The notes beneath the pieces are model-generated. The model was not told the DNA's origin, ran no database searches, and was given only the letters and a program-made list of their open reading frames with translations. From positions 62,001 to 126,000 of the forward strand of contig SSMU01000009.1 of assembly GCA_004799545.1 (NCBI GenBank): a stretch of 64,000 nucleotides of DNA, given 5' to 3'. Within the stretch, counting starts at the first letter, position 1. Each line of letters starts with the position of its first letter. This document shows, piece after piece, positions 46,663-55,263 of the stretch. A program made the position numbers and the translations under genes. Source of the DNA: Phenylobacterium sp. (GTDB lineage: Bacteria > Pseudomonadota > Alphaproteobacteria > Caulobacterales > Caulobacteraceae).

Positions 46663-48039
46663 ATGAGGGGCATCCGGACTGGGCTCGCGCCCGCCTGCGC
46701 GGTGTTTGTGGGGCTGGCCTGCGCCTCGGCGGCCTTCGCCCAGGACAACCCGCCGCCGCAAGCCGCCTCGACCTCCAAGTCCGTCGAGCCGGAGCGCTGG
46801 GCCCTCCACCTGCAGGGCACCGACATCCTTCAGTACTACCCCTCGTTCCACTCGCCGTTTCAGGGCCCCAACAGCTTCCGGCCGCAGGCGACCTGGGGCA
46901 ACACCGTCGATGCGACGCTCTACGCCGGGGTCAGGCCCTGGTCGGGCGGCGAGGTCTGGCTGAACCTCGAGGCCTATCAGGGCTACGCCCCCAACAACAC
47001 CCTGGGCGCCGCGGGCTACATCAACGGCGATGGCGCCAAGGTCGGCCACGCCCACCCCTACGGCCGCATCGCGCGCCTGTTCTTCCGCCAGACCATCGAC
47101 CTCGGCGGCGAGGCCGACAACCAGGAGGCCGACCTCAACGAGCTGGCCCAGAACCGCACCAAGGACCGGATCGTGGTCACCGCCGGCAAGCTCAACGTCA
47201 CCGACATCTTCGACGCCAACAAATACGCCCACGACCCGCGCGGCGACTTCATGAACTGGTCGATGATCACGGCGGGAAGCTTCGACTACGCCGCCGACGC
47301 CTGGGGCTACACCTACGGCGCCGCCGCCGAGTGGTATCACGGCGACTGGACCTTGCGCGGCGGGATCTTCGACCTCTCGATCCTGCCCAACAACGCCGTC
47401 CTGACCTCGGACTTCCACCAGTTCCAGCTGGTCGGCGAGGCCGAGCGGCGGATCAGCTGGAACGGCCATCCGGGCGCCATCCGGCTGACCGGCTTCCTCA
47501 CCCGCGGCAACATGGGCCGCTACGACGACGCCACCGCGCTCGCGGCGCGCACCGGCCAGCCCGCCGACGTCGCCCTGGTCCGCCACTACGCCAGCCGGCC
47601 CGGCGTGCATGTGGGATTCGAGCAGGAGGTGGCCGATGGCGTCGGCGTGTTCGGCCGGCTCGGCTGGTCGGACGGCGACTACGAGTCCTACGAGTACACC
47701 GACATCGACGGCACGGCGCAGCTCGGCGTCTCGCTCTCCGGCGACCGCTGGGGCCGCAAGACCGACAACATCGGCCTCGCCGCCGTCGCCAACCGCCTGT
47801 CGCACGCCGGCGAGCGCTACCTCGACGCCGGCGGCCTCGGCATCCTGGTCGGCGACGGCCGCCTGCCGCATCCGGGCGAGGAGCAGATCCTCGAGGCCTT
47901 CTACAGCTTCCAGCTTTCCCGCAACCTGCACCTCAGCCTCGACGACCAGTTCGTCGAGCACCCGGCCTACAACCGCGACCGCGGCCCGGTGAACGTCGTC
48001 GGCCTGCGCCTGCACTTCGAAGGCGCGGCCAAGCCCTAG
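46663..48039 (+). CDS. OprB-family carbohydrate-selective porin
   Basis: A 458-aa outer-membrane protein. A signal peptide (LAPACAVFVGLACASAAFAQ) is followed by a beta-barrel with alternating aromatic strands such as RWALHLQGTDILQYYPSFHSPFQG, GKLNVTDIFDANKYAHDPRGDFMNWS and a final strand ending VGLRLHF. The KLNVTDIFDxN and RGDFMNWS motifs are typical of OprB. GAGGGG stands seven bases before ATG 46663. It follows the ABC transporter on the same strand after 87 bp and may serve the same solute. Confidence 0.88.
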   Translation: MRGIRTGLAPACAVFVGLACASAAFAQDNPPPQAASTSKSVEPERWALHLQGTDILQYYPSFHSPFQGPNSFRPQATWGNTVDATLYAGVRPWSGGEVWLNLEAYQGYAPNNTLGAAGYINGDGAKVGHAHPYGRIARLFFRQTIDLGGEADNQEADLNELAQNRTKDRIVVTAGKLNVTDIFDANKYAHDPRGDFMNWSMITAGSFDYAADAWGYTYGAAAEWYHGDWTLRGGIFDLSILPNNAVLTSDFHQFQLVGEAERRISWNGHPGAIRLTGFLTRGNMGRYDDATALAARTGQPADVALVRHYASRPGVHVGFEQEVADGVGVFGRLGWSDGDYESYEYTDIDGTAQLGVSLSGDRWGRKTDNIGLAAVANRLSHAGERYLDAGGLGILVGDGRLPHPGEEQILEAFYSFQLSRNLHLSLDDQFVEHPAYNRDRGPVNVVGLRLHFEGAAKP

Positions 48040-48115
48040 GGGGCGGCCGATCCCGATGGCCGCGCCACCTTCCATGGCGTACGATCAAGCTTGCTGGAGG
48101 GCGGGGGGACGGGCG

Positions 48116-49039
48116 ATGCTTCGATTGGTGCTGCTGATCGCGGGCTTGCTGGCTGCCTGTCCCGCCGCGGCCCAGGTCACACCCTTTCCGCCCGACTTCC
48201 GCATCCAGGACATCCCCACCAATGGCGCCGTGATCCACGTGCGGGTCGGCGGTCACGGCCCGGCCGTCGTCCTGCTGCACGGTTTTGGCGACACCGGCGA
48301 CATGTGGGGCGCCATGGCCGCCGACCTGGCGCGCGACCACACGGTGGTGGTTCCCGACCTGCGCGGACTGGGCCTTTCCTCCAAGCCCGCCGGCGGCTTC
48401 GACAAGAAGACCCAGGCCGGTGACGTGGCCGGCGTCATGGACGCGTTGCACGTCGCCCGCGCCGACCTGATCACCCACGACATCGGCAACATGGTGGGCT
48501 TCGCCTTCGCCGCCCAGCATCCGGACCGCGTCACCCGCTTCGTGCTGATCGATGCGCCGGTGCCTGGCGTCGGGCCCTGGGAGGAGATCCTCAAGACTCC
48601 GCTGCTTTGGCATTTCCACTTCGGCGGGCCGGACATGGAGCGCCTGGTGGCGGGCCGCGAGCGGATCTACCTCGACCGCTTCTACAACGACTTCGGCGCC
48701 CACCCGGAGCGCATCACCGAAGCGACGCGCAACCACTACGCCGCGCTCTACGCCTTGCCGGGCGCCATGCACTCCAGCTTCGCCCAGTTCGCGGCCTTCG
48801 ATCAGGACGCGATCGACGACAAGGCGATCCTGGCGGCGAAGGGCAAGCTGACCATGCCGGTGCTGGCGCTGGGCGGGGAGAAGTCGTTCGGCCTGACCAT
48901 GGCCGAAGTCATGCGCGCCGCCGCCGTCAACGTGCAGCCGGGCATCATCCCGGATTCCGGCCACTGGATCATGGACGAGAACCCGAAGGCGACCATCGCC
49001 GCAGTCCGCGCCTTCCTCGACGCCGGCCCGCGGCCCTAG
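48116..49039 (+). CDS. Exported alpha/beta hydrolase, epoxide hydrolase/dehalogenase-like
   Basis: A 307-aa protein with a signal peptide (LRLVLLIAGLLAACPAAAQ). The oxyanion loop is LLHGFGDTGDMWG. The nucleophile elbow reads THDIGNMVG, so the nucleophile is Asp rather than Ser, as in epoxide hydrolases, haloalkane dehalogenases and fluoroacetate dehalogenases. The catalytic His is in PDSGHWIMDENP. Periplasmic location and natural substrate are inferred or unknown. Confidence 0.85.
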   Translation: MLRLVLLIAGLLAACPAAAQVTPFPPDFRIQDIPTNGAVIHVRVGGHGPAVVLLHGFGDTGDMWGAMAADLARDHTVVVPDLRGLGLSSKPAGGFDKKTQAGDVAGVMDALHVARADLITHDIGNMVGFAFAAQHPDRVTRFVLIDAPVPGVGPWEEILKTPLLWHFHFGGPDMERLVAGRERIYLDRFYNDFGAHPERITEATRNHYAALYALPGAMHSSFAQFAAFDQDAIDDKAILAAKGKLTMPVLALGGEKSFGLTMAEVMRAAAVNVQPGIIPDSGHWIMDENPKATIAAVRAFLDAGPRP

Positions 49040-49048
49040 CGGCGCGCG

Positions 49049-49075
49049 AAAAAGGCCCCGGATCGCTCCGGGGCC
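49049..49075 (-). terminator. Rho-independent terminator of tig
   Basis: A perfect 9-bp GC stem (49054-49062 with 49067-49075) with a TCGC loop is followed on the minus strand by TTTTT. It lies 29 bases past the tig stop. Confidence 0.85.
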
Positions 49076-49103
49076 TCCGTGTCTTCGCGTCTCAGTACGA
49101 GCG

Positions 49104-50462
49104 TCAGTAGCCGGCCGGCAGGTCGTCTTCCTTCATCAGCTCGTCCTTCGAGACCTTCTTGTCCTTCACCTTGGCCTTCTCGACGATCAGGTCGACGACC
49201 TTGTCCTCGAACAGCGGCGCGCGGATCTGCGCCTGGGCGTTGGGGTTGTTGCGCAGCAGGTCGAAGATTTGCTGGGCCTGCTGGCCATAGCGCATGGCCT
49301 CCTGGCGCATGGCGTTGGCCAGTTCCTGCTCGGTGACCTGGACGTTGTTGGCCCGGCCGATCTCGGCCAGCACCAGGCCCAGCCGCACCCGCCGTTCGGC
49401 GATCTTGCGGTACTCGGTCTGCAGTTCCTCGTCGGTCTTCTTGACGTCGTCCTCCGGCAACTGGCCGGCTTCCTTGTCCTGTTGCACCTGCTGCCAGATC
49501 GAGGCGAACTCGGCCTCGACCATCTTCGGCGGCAGCGGGAAGTCGTGCTTCTCGTCGAGCTGGTCCAAGAGCGCCCGCTTCAGCTTGAAGCGCGTCGCCC
49601 CGGCGTATTGCTGCTCGAGGTTGGTGGTGATCAGCTCGCGCAGCTTCTCGAGGTTCTCGACGCCCAGCCGCTCGGCGAAGGCGTCGTCGGCCTTGGAGTC
49701 CACCGGCGCCTTGACCTCCTTCACCTTGGTCTCGAACTCGGCTTCCTTCCCGCGCAGGTTCTCCGCCTGGTAGTCGTCGGGGAAGCTGACCTTGACCGTC
49801 ATGTCGCCGTCCGGCTTGGCGCCCACCAGTTGGGCCTCGAAGCCCGGGATGAACTGGCCGGAGCCCAGCACCAGCTCCACGTCGTTGGCCGTGCCGCCCT
49901 CGAAGGCCTCGCCGTCGATCCGGCCGATGAAGTCGATGACCACCATGTCGCCGTCCTTGGCCTTCACCGTCTTGCCGGTGCGGGTCTCATAGGTGCGGTT
50001 CTGCTTGGCGAGCTCGTCGAGGCTCTCGCCGACCTCCGCGTCGGTGGGCTCGTAGACCGGGCGGGTCAGGGACAGCTTGGTCAGGTCGACCGGCTCGAAC
50101 TCCGGCATCACGTCGACGGCGATCTCGTAGGCCAGGTCCGCCTTGCCGTCGATCACCTGGGAAAGGTCGCCTTCCGGCTTCAGGTCGGGCTCGCTGGCTG
50201 GCCGCACCTTGTTCTCGTCGAGCACCTTCTGGGTGGTCTCCGAAAGGGTCTGCTCCAGCACCTCGCTCATCAGGCCCTTGCCGTAGAGGCGGCGCACGTG
50301 GGCGGTCGGCACCTTGCCGGGGCGGAAGCCCTTGATCCGCAGGGTGGGCGTGATCTCCGCGATCCGCGCCTCGAGCTTGTCCGCGAGGTCCTTGGCCGGC
50401 ACCGTCACGCCCCAAACGCGGCTCAGCCCATCGACCGATTTTTCAACGACTTGCATCGACAT
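49104..50462 (-). CDS. tig: Trigger factor
   Basis: A 452-aa ribosome-associated chaperone with prolyl isomerase activity. The ribosome-binding domain has the signature GFRPGKVP (FRK-type loop). The FKBP-like domain runs from about 160 to 245 ([21 protein letters not shown]) and is followed by the helical arms. ATG 50462 (MSMQVVEKS) has GGAACC about 10 bases upstream; the ATG two codons later is also possible. In Caulobacter tig precedes clp genes, but here a tRNA and a glycosyltransferase lie upstream. Confidence 0.95.
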   Translation of the reverse strand: MSMQVVEKSVDGLSRVWGVTVPAKDLADKLEARIAEITPTLRIKGFRPGKVPTAHVRRLYGKGLMSEVLEQTLSETTQKVLDENKVRPASEPDLKPEGDLSQVIDGKADLAYEIAVDVMPEFEPVDLTKLSLTRPVYEPTDAEVGESLDELAKQNRTYETRTGKTVKAKDGDMVVIDFIGRIDGEAFEGGTANDVELVLGSGQFIPGFEAQLVGAKPDGDMTVKVSFPDDYQAENLRGKEAEFETKVKEVKAPVDSKADDAFAERLGVENLEKLRELITTNLEQQYAGATRFKLKRALLDQLDEKHDFPLPPKMVEAEFASIWQQVQQDKEAGQLPEDDVKKTDEELQTEYRKIAERRVRLGLVLAEIGRANNVQVTEQELANAMRQEAMRYGQQAQQIFDLLRNNPNAQAQIRAPLFEDKVVDLIVEKAKVKDKKVSKDELMKEDDLPAGY

Positions 50463-50622
50463 TCTTAAGGTTCCGGAGCCTTCCGGGGATCGAGGTCCCC
50501 GCGCTCCTCTGATGGTGGAAAAGAGGCGCCCGCCGGTCTCCCGGCGGCGCGAGCGCGGACTTATGTCACGCCGCCGGTCGCGGTCCAAGCCCCAACCCCC
50601 TCGCGGCCGGTCCCCTAAGGAC

Positions 50623-50651
50623 TTGACGCGGGCCGCCTTCGCCGCGACAGC
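50623..50651 (+). promoter_or_regulatory. Promoter of tRNA-Leu
   Basis: TTGACG at 50623-50628 and GACAGC at 50646-50651 are 17 bases apart, and the tRNA begins 10 bases further on. The -35 fits the housekeeping consensus; the -10 is weak. Confidence 0.5.
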
Positions 50652-50660
50652 AAGCCCCGC

Positions 50661-50745
50661 GCGGATGTGGCGGAATTGGCAGACGCACTGGATTTAGGTT
50701 CCAGCGCCGCAAGGCGTGGAGGTTCGAACCCTCTCATCCGCACCA
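50661..50745 (+). tRNA. tRNA-Leu (anticodon UAG)
   Basis: An 85-base class II tRNA. The acceptor arms GCGGATG and CATCCGC pair perfectly, the discriminator is A and CCA is encoded. The anticodon stem CTGGA/TCCAG carries loop TTTAGGT with TAG at 50695-50697. A long variable arm (CGCCGCAAGGCG) and the T-arm GAGGTTCGAACCCTC complete the leucine type. Confidence 0.97.
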
Positions 50746-50847
50746 GCCCCTGACGCGCCGGGCTGTGTTCCGCCCCCTGGCCCCGCCCCTAGCCCTGGCA
50801 TCGGGGCAGGTGACAGCCGGCGCCGATCCCGGCAAAAGGACCCGCTC

Positions 50848-52080
50848 ATGGCCGGCGTCCTCTTCGTCCACAACAACTTCCCGGGTCAGTTCCGCGACCT
50901 CGCCGAACAGCTGGTGGCGCGCGGCGTGCGCTGCGGCGCCTTCGCCCAGGCCCACGCCGTCGAGGAGCTGCCCGGCGTCCCGATGATCCGCTACAGCCTG
51001 GATCGCGGCTCGACCTTCGGCATCCATCCGCTGGCCGTCCGGGCCGAGGCGGACTTCATCCGCGGCTCGCGCACCCTGGCCGCGGCGCGCAAGGCCAAGG
51101 AGCAGGGCTTCAATCCCGACGTCATCATCGGCCACACCGGCTGGGGCGAGACCCTGCTGCTGAGCGAGGTGTGGCCCGAAGCCCGCCAGGTGCTCTATCC
51201 GGAGTTCTTCTATTCCGGCCACGGCCGCGATATCGGCTTCGACACCGAGTTCAAGCCGCTGACCGACGAGGCCGTGCTGCTGGGCAAGGCCAAGAACGCG
51301 ACCATGTCGCTGTCGCTCACCGACGCCGACGCCATTGTCTGCCCGACCCAGTATCAGGCCTCGACCCTGCCGAAGGTGTTCCAGCCCCTGGTGCGGATCA
51401 TCCACGAGGGTGTCGACCTGCAGGAAATCCGGCCGGGCCCGGCGGCCCCCTTCGCGCTCGACAACGGCCAGGTCATCCCGCCGGGCACACCGGTGATCAC
51501 CCACATCAACAACAGCATGGAGCCGCTGCGCGGCCTGCACATCTTCGCCCGCGCCCTGCCCCGCCTGCTGGCCGAGGTCCCGGAAGCCCAGGTGCTGATC
51601 ATTGGCGACCATCAGTCCAAGCACGGTTACTCCGGCTCGGCGCCCGACGAGAAGACCTGGAGCGACGTCTGCTTCTCAGGCGTGGAGATCGATCCGGCGC
51701 GGGTCCACCTGCTGGGCCGGACGCCGCACGAACGGATGCTGGCGGCCCTGCGGCTGTCCACCGCCCACGTCTACTACACCTACCCCTTCGTGCTCTCCTG
51801 GTCGCTGTCCGAGGCCATGGCCAGCGGCTGCTACATCGTGGCCTCCGACACCCCGCCGCTGCACGAGGCGATCGAGGACGGGGTCAGCGGCCGGCTGCTA
51901 CCGTTCTTCGATCCGGCGGCCCTGTCGGAGGCGCTGATCGCCGCCTGCCGCGATCCGGACGCCAGCGCGCCCTTCCGCGTGGCGGCCCGCACGACCGCCG
52001 AGCGCCTGTTCAATCGCGACGAGAGCCGCGCCGCCTGGCTCGTCCTGCTGCGAGAGATGGGACTGGTGATCCCGGCCTAG
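50848..52080 (+). CDS. Glycosyltransferase, family 4 type
   Basis: A 410-aa GT-B-fold glycosyltransferase. The start MAGVLFVHNNFPGQFRDLAEQL is typical of a group with an N-terminal GT4-like acceptor domain. The C-terminal donor site has GLHIFARALPRLL, VHLLGRTPHERMLAALRLS and YPFVLSWSLSEAMASGCYIVAS with the conserved acidic residue. AAAAGGA lies upstream of ATG 50848. No polysaccharide genes adjoin it, so the acceptor is unknown. Its stop shares CTAG with the I78 inhibitor gene. Confidence 0.88.
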   Translation: MAGVLFVHNNFPGQFRDLAEQLVARGVRCGAFAQAHAVEELPGVPMIRYSLDRGSTFGIHPLAVRAEADFIRGSRTLAAARKAKEQGFNPDVIIGHTGWGETLLLSEVWPEARQVLYPEFFYSGHGRDIGFDTEFKPLTDEAVLLGKAKNATMSLSLTDADAIVCPTQYQASTLPKVFQPLVRIIHEGVDLQEIRPGPAAPFALDNGQVIPPGTPVITHINNSMEPLRGLHIFARALPRLLAEVPEAQVLIIGDHQSKHGYSGSAPDEKTWSDVCFSGVEIDPARVHLLGRTPHERMLAALRLSTAHVYYTYPFVLSWSLSEAMASGCYIVASDTPPLHEAIEDGVSGRLLPFFDPAALSEALIAACRDPDASAPFRVAARTTAERLFNRDESRAAWLVLLREMGLVIPA

Positions 52081-52412
52081 CCGCAGCGGATCTGGCGGAT
52101 CAGTCCGCTCTCGGCGTCGAAGAAGATGTTCAGCCGGTCGGGCCTGACGTCCTCGGTGATCGGACAGGTGGTGCAGGCCACCCGCGTGCGGTCCGGATAG
52201 ATCGGCGCCGGGATTTCCGTCCGCGGCCGGCCGATCAGGCTCTGCAGCTCAGCAGCCCCGCAGGCGTCCCTGGGCGAGGTGGGCGCGCTGGTCACGGCCG
52301 AGACCGGCGGCGGCGCGGCGGCTGGCGCCTCGGCCCTGGGGGCTTCGGCCGGCGGACTGGCGCAGGCGCTGGCCAGCAGCAACGCCCCCGCCATGGCGGC
52401 CAGGCGCCTCAC
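52077..52412 (-). CDS. Peptidase inhibitor I78-family lipoprotein
   Basis: A 111-aa lipoprotein with lipobox LLASAC (Cys near residue 17), then an Ala/Pro-rich linker. The I78 domain runs from CGAAELQSLIGRP to VRPDRLNIFFDAESGLIRQIRCG with the conserved terminal Cys-Gly. I78 proteins resemble potato-inhibitor-I serine protease inhibitors. It starts at GTG 52412 in a GTGA overlap with the holC stop. An extra CTTC cysteine pair sits where the reactive loop would be. Confidence 0.78.
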   Translation of the reverse strand: MRRLAAMAGALLLASACASPPAEAPRAEAPAAAPPPVSAVTSAPTSPRDACGAAELQSLIGRPRTEIPAPIYPDRTRVACTTCPITEDVRPDRLNIFFDAESGLIRQIRCG

Positions 52413-52867
52413 GCCTGCTTCTCCCAGCCGCGGCCCTGCTGCTTCCAGTAGGACACCGGGAAGCCCTCGCCCTTGATCCGGCTCCACAGGCCGCGCGCCG
52501 CCGCCAGCTGGCCCTCGTCCCCGCCGTCGAACAGCACCACGCAGCGGGCGAACCCCTGGAGCTCACCGGGCTCCGCGCCGTCCACCAGGAACAGGGCGTC
52601 GGCCGCGTTGGGATTGTCGAATTCGGTGGTCAGCAGCACCGGCTGGCGCTCGGCCTGCGGCTCGGACGCTGGGGCGTGCGGTAGGAAGCTCTCGTCGCGG
52701 TAGCTCCACAGCCAGCCGTCCAAGTGCTCGATACGGTCGGGCTGAGCCGTGCGCACCAGCGCCTTCCAGCCCCGGGCCAGGGTCTTTTCCAGCAGCTCCG
52801 GCAGCGCCTGGTCGAGGCCAGTACGCTCCAGGTGGTAGAACCAGACTTCACAGGTATCGGCGGCCAT
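52409..52867 (-). CDS. holC: DNA polymerase III chi subunit
   Basis: A 152-aa protein of the clamp-loader accessory subunit family that links the polymerase to SSB. It has CEVWFYHLERTGLDQALPELLEKTLARGWKALV, LWSYRDESFLPH, TTEFDNPNAADALFLVDG and RCVVLFDGGDEGQLAAAR, the order seen in alphaproteobacterial HolC. It is coupled to the I78 lipoprotein gene. In many relatives pepA lies next to holC; it is not seen here. Confidence 0.88.
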   Translation of the reverse strand: MAADTCEVWFYHLERTGLDQALPELLEKTLARGWKALVRTAQPDRIEHLDGWLWSYRDESFLPHAPASEPQAERQPVLLTTEFDNPNAADALFLVDGAEPGELQGFARCVVLFDGGDEGQLAAARGLWSRIKGEGFPVSYWKQQGRGWEKQA

Positions 52868-53032
52868 GAGCTGAAGTCTCTACCCCGCATCACGAGGCTG
52901 TGGGAGGTCGCAAGCTCAATTTATGACGACGCCCGAACCCGCCGGGTGTAGGGGTCCGTCATCACCGGCACACATCTGGGCGGCCGGTGGCTGAGAACGC
53001 GCAAGCGCTCCCGCCTTCTGGTGAGCGTTGTC

Positions 53033-53236
53033 ATGTCCGCGACGATCGAGCCGTTCCCAAGGCCAAGGCAGGTGACCCCGCGCGGCACGGACGCCGCGAT
53101 GCGCTATTTCCGCCGCGCCCGGGAAGCCTTCGAGCTGCTGTCCGCCGCCAGCACCGACATGGAGCGCGCTACGCTCTGCGACATCGCCGAGATCTGGCTC
53201 GACATGGCCGAGTCCGCCCTACCCGCCCAGGCCTGA
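53033..53236 (+). CDS. Small helical protein of unknown function (67 aa)
   Basis: ATG 53033 (MSATIEPFPRPRQV) starts a short protein with a single helical hairpin, AAMRYFRRAREAFELLSAASTDMERATLCDIAEIWLDMA. A GTG four codons earlier is a possible start. It converges with the DUF6894 gene with a 13-bp gap. Family not recognised; similar short helical proteins are common in Caulobacteraceae. Confidence 0.5.
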   Translation: MSATIEPFPRPRQVTPRGTDAAMRYFRRAREAFELLSAASTDMERATLCDIAEIWLDMAESALPAQA

Positions 53237-53249
53237 CGGCCACCGGCGA

Positions 53250-53486
53250 TCAGGCAGCCTGGCCCCCGGTCAGCGACACCTCGACCACCAGCACCTCGGC
53301 CCCGGCCTCGTCGGCGACCTCAAGGCGCAGCTGGCCGGTGTCCCACAAATCCTGCGGCTGTTCCTTGAGCAATTCGCCAATGATCCGGGTGGCCTTTGCG
53401 CGCACCGCGGTCATGTCGGGCAGGTCGGCGCCGTCCTCATCTGGGTAACGCCGCCCGTCCACGGTGTTGAAGAAGTATCTCGCCAT
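53250..53486 (-). CDS. DUF6894-family small protein
   Basis: A 78-aa protein beginning MARYFFNTVDGRRYPDEDGADLPDM, then a helix TAVRAKATRIIGELL and a C-terminal beta hairpin (LRLEVADEAGAEVLVVEVSL). This is the pattern of DUF6894, widespread in alphaproteobacteria and of unknown function. ATG 53486 fits the family; the frame extends 13 codons upstream without family sequence. Confidence 0.75.
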   Translation of the reverse strand: MARYFFNTVDGRRYPDEDGADLPDMTAVRAKATRIIGELLKEQPQDLWDTGQLRLEVADEAGAEVLVVEVSLTGGQAA

Positions 53487-53558
53487 GCTGAAATAACGGG
53501 CGCCGCGCCGCCATCGTTCCGCCACAGCCGGATAACGTCGCCCTGCGAATTCAAGGCT

Positions 53559-53909
53559 CTAGCGTGACGCGTTACGGCACCGCTTGATGACGTCTTCCAG
53601 TCGCGCGAGCCGCTGCTCACGCAGGATGCGCCCCGCGGCCAGCAGCTGGTAGCGGTCCGCGGCGCCGCCGGCGTCACGCAGGGCCCCATCGCTGTCCGGA
53701 TAGGCGGGTGGCGGGCCGAGGTCTTCCGGCACGCATTTCACGGGCTTGGGCACGTAGACCTTCACCACATGGGTGGCGGGGACCGCGGCCGCCGGCGGCG
53801 TCGCAGCGGCGGGGGCCGGAGGCGGCGGAGCCCTTGGCGGCAAGGCTGCGCAGCCGGCCAGCGCGGCGGCGGCCAGCATCGCGCCGCAAAGCGCGGGGCC
53901 TCGGCTCAT
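53559..53909 (-). CDS. Proline-rich lipoprotein, Rz1-like (possible o-spanin)
   Basis: A 116-aa lipoprotein with lipobox LAGC (Cys20) and an Ala/Pro-rich stretch. The segment VKVYVPKPVKCVPEDLGPPPAYPDSDGAL is followed by a helix YQLLAAGRILREQRLARLEDVIKRC. Small proline-rich outer-membrane lipoproteins overlapping a membrane-anchored partner gene are the hallmark of phage spanins (Rz/Rz1). It overlaps the upstream gene by ATGA (53906-53909). No holin, endolysin or structural phage gene is present. Confidence 0.5.
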   Translation of the reverse strand: MSRGPALCGAMLAAAALAGCAALPPRAPPPPAPAAATPPAAAVPATHVVKVYVPKPVKCVPEDLGPPPAYPDSDGALRDAGGAADRYQLLAAGRILREQRLARLEDVIKRCRNASR

Positions 53910-54304
53910 CGTCGATCCAGGGTCTTCAGCACCGCCTGGTCGGCGCTCTCCATCCGGGCGCAGACGTCGAATCCGGCGGGCGGATTGCTCACCAGGCTGG
54001 CGGCCGTGGCGTCGCCGCCGACCGCCTTGACCCGCATCGTATGCGGCGTATCGCCGGCCCGCGGCGCCGCAGCCGAGAGGGCCGCGGCGTAGGCGCGATT
54101 GCTGGCGTGGCAGCTGCCCAACTGGGCCTGCAGCTGCGAGGCGTCATGCGTCGCCAGGGCCGCGATCCGGTTCCGCAGCAGTTGCTCGTCGCGGCGCGTC
54201 TCGGCCGTGGTCACGGCCAGAGCGACCGCCAGACCGACCGTGGCGGCGGCGAACGCCCATCCCGCGGTCCGGTGGCTGACGATGCGGGCGATCCCGCGCA
54301 ACAT
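53906..54304 (-). CDS. Membrane-anchored periplasmic protein, Rz-like (possible i-spanin)
   Basis: A 132-aa protein with one N-terminal membrane helix (GWAFAAATVGLAVALAVT). A probable coiled coil follows (TRRDEQLLRNRIAALATHDASQLQAQLGSC), then a short C-terminal domain with PPAGFDVCARMESADQAVLKTL. This type II topology with a periplasmic coiled coil matches Rz-type inner-membrane spanins. With the overlapping lipoprotein gene it forms a two-component spanin-like pair. Confidence 0.5.
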   Translation of the reverse strand: MLRGIARIVSHRTAGWAFAAATVGLAVALAVTTAETRRDEQLLRNRIAALATHDASQLQAQLGSCHASNRAYAAALSAAAPRAGDTPHTMRVKAVGGDATAASLVSNPPAGFDVCARMESADQAVLKTLDRR

Positions 54305-54391
54305 GGCTAGCCTCCCTCAACGCTCGGAATGAAACAAAGCCTAGCTGTGCGGCGGCAATGCGGCGAATCGCCGGAACGCGGCGACGCAGGC

Positions 54392-54610
54392 TCAGAGAAG
54401 TCCAACGAGCACCGCCAGGGCGCCGAGCGCGGCCAGGCTCCAGGCCAGCCATCTGGCGCGCCGGTCGGTCACCGCCAGGGCCACGGCCGCTCCGATCACC
54501 ATGGCCGCGCCGCCCAGCCGCGGCGGCCAGCTCTGCGCCAGCGCCGCCCCGGCAAGACCGGCGACCATCAACGGGGCGCTGACCGCCAAGGCCGCCAGTT
54601 CCCGGGTCAT
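54392..54610 (-). CDS. Small hydrophobic membrane protein (72 aa)
   Basis: Starting at ATG 54610 (MTRELAALAVSAP), the protein is almost entirely hydrophobic, with three probable membrane helices separated by short loops such as DRRARW. I do not recognise it. A GTGAGA stretch sits close before the start. It could be a chance open frame, but the membrane pattern ends exactly at the stop codon. Confidence 0.45.
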   Translation of the reverse strand: MTRELAALAVSAPLMVAGLAGAALAQSWPPRLGGAAMVIGAAVALAVTDRRARWLAWSLAALGALAVLVGLL

Positions 54611-54773
54611 TCTCACGTTGCGCGCCCGCCCATCATTCAACCCCCGGCTGCGCAGCTTAAGCAGAGGGCGGGTCGAAGACCAGCTAACTTTCGCGAAGCA
54701 AAACTGCACGTTAGGCGCGCGGAGGGATCGAATTCACTTTAGACGAGAAGTTTTTACAGATGCGCGCGACGCG

Positions 54774-55151
54774 CTAGGCCCCGGTCATCAGGGTGTCGAG
54801 GATCGCCAGCAGGGCGTCCATGGCGAAGGGTTTGGCCAGTGTCGCATCCGCGCCCAGGCGCTTGGCGAGGCTGAGGACGTCCAGGGCGCCGATCATCTGG
54901 CGGCCGGAAATGGCGACCACCTTCACCCCTGGCTGCAGCCCTTTCATCTCGGGAATCAGCTCGATACCGTCGCGGTCGGGCATCACGATGTCGCAGACCA
55001 CCACGTCGGGCGGCTCGGCGCGGAACACGCGAAGGCCCGCCTCGCCGTTCGCCGCCGTCAGCACGGTGTGCCCGGCCGCGCCGAGCGCACGGCTGATTAC
55101 CTGGAGCAGCTCGGCGTCGTCCTCGACGACCAGTACGTTCACGCCAGTCAT
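54774..55151 (-). CDS. Single-domain response regulator (CheY-like)
   Basis: A 125-aa receiver domain with no output domain. It has the acidic pair in VEDDAELL (Asp11, Asp12), the phospho-accepting Asp54 in VVCDIVMPDRDG and Lys107 in TLAKPF. It may act by protein contact or in a phosphorelay. No histidine kinase adjoins it, and a second receiver gene lies 112 bp upstream. Confidence 0.9.
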   Translation of the reverse strand: MTGVNVLVVEDDAELLQVISRALGAAGHTVLTAANGEAGLRVFRAEPPDVVVCDIVMPDRDGIELIPEMKGLQPGVKVVAISGRQMIGALDVLSLAKRLGADATLAKPFAMDALLAILDTLMTGA

Positions 55152-55263
55152 CGCCCCTCAACGCTTACTCAAAATGGGGAATCACCGCGAGACCTTAGCC
55201 CGCGCCCGTTTTCGGGGGTACTCAATTTGGGTGAGATTCGCGAGGGCCGGCCTGGCGCGCGAC

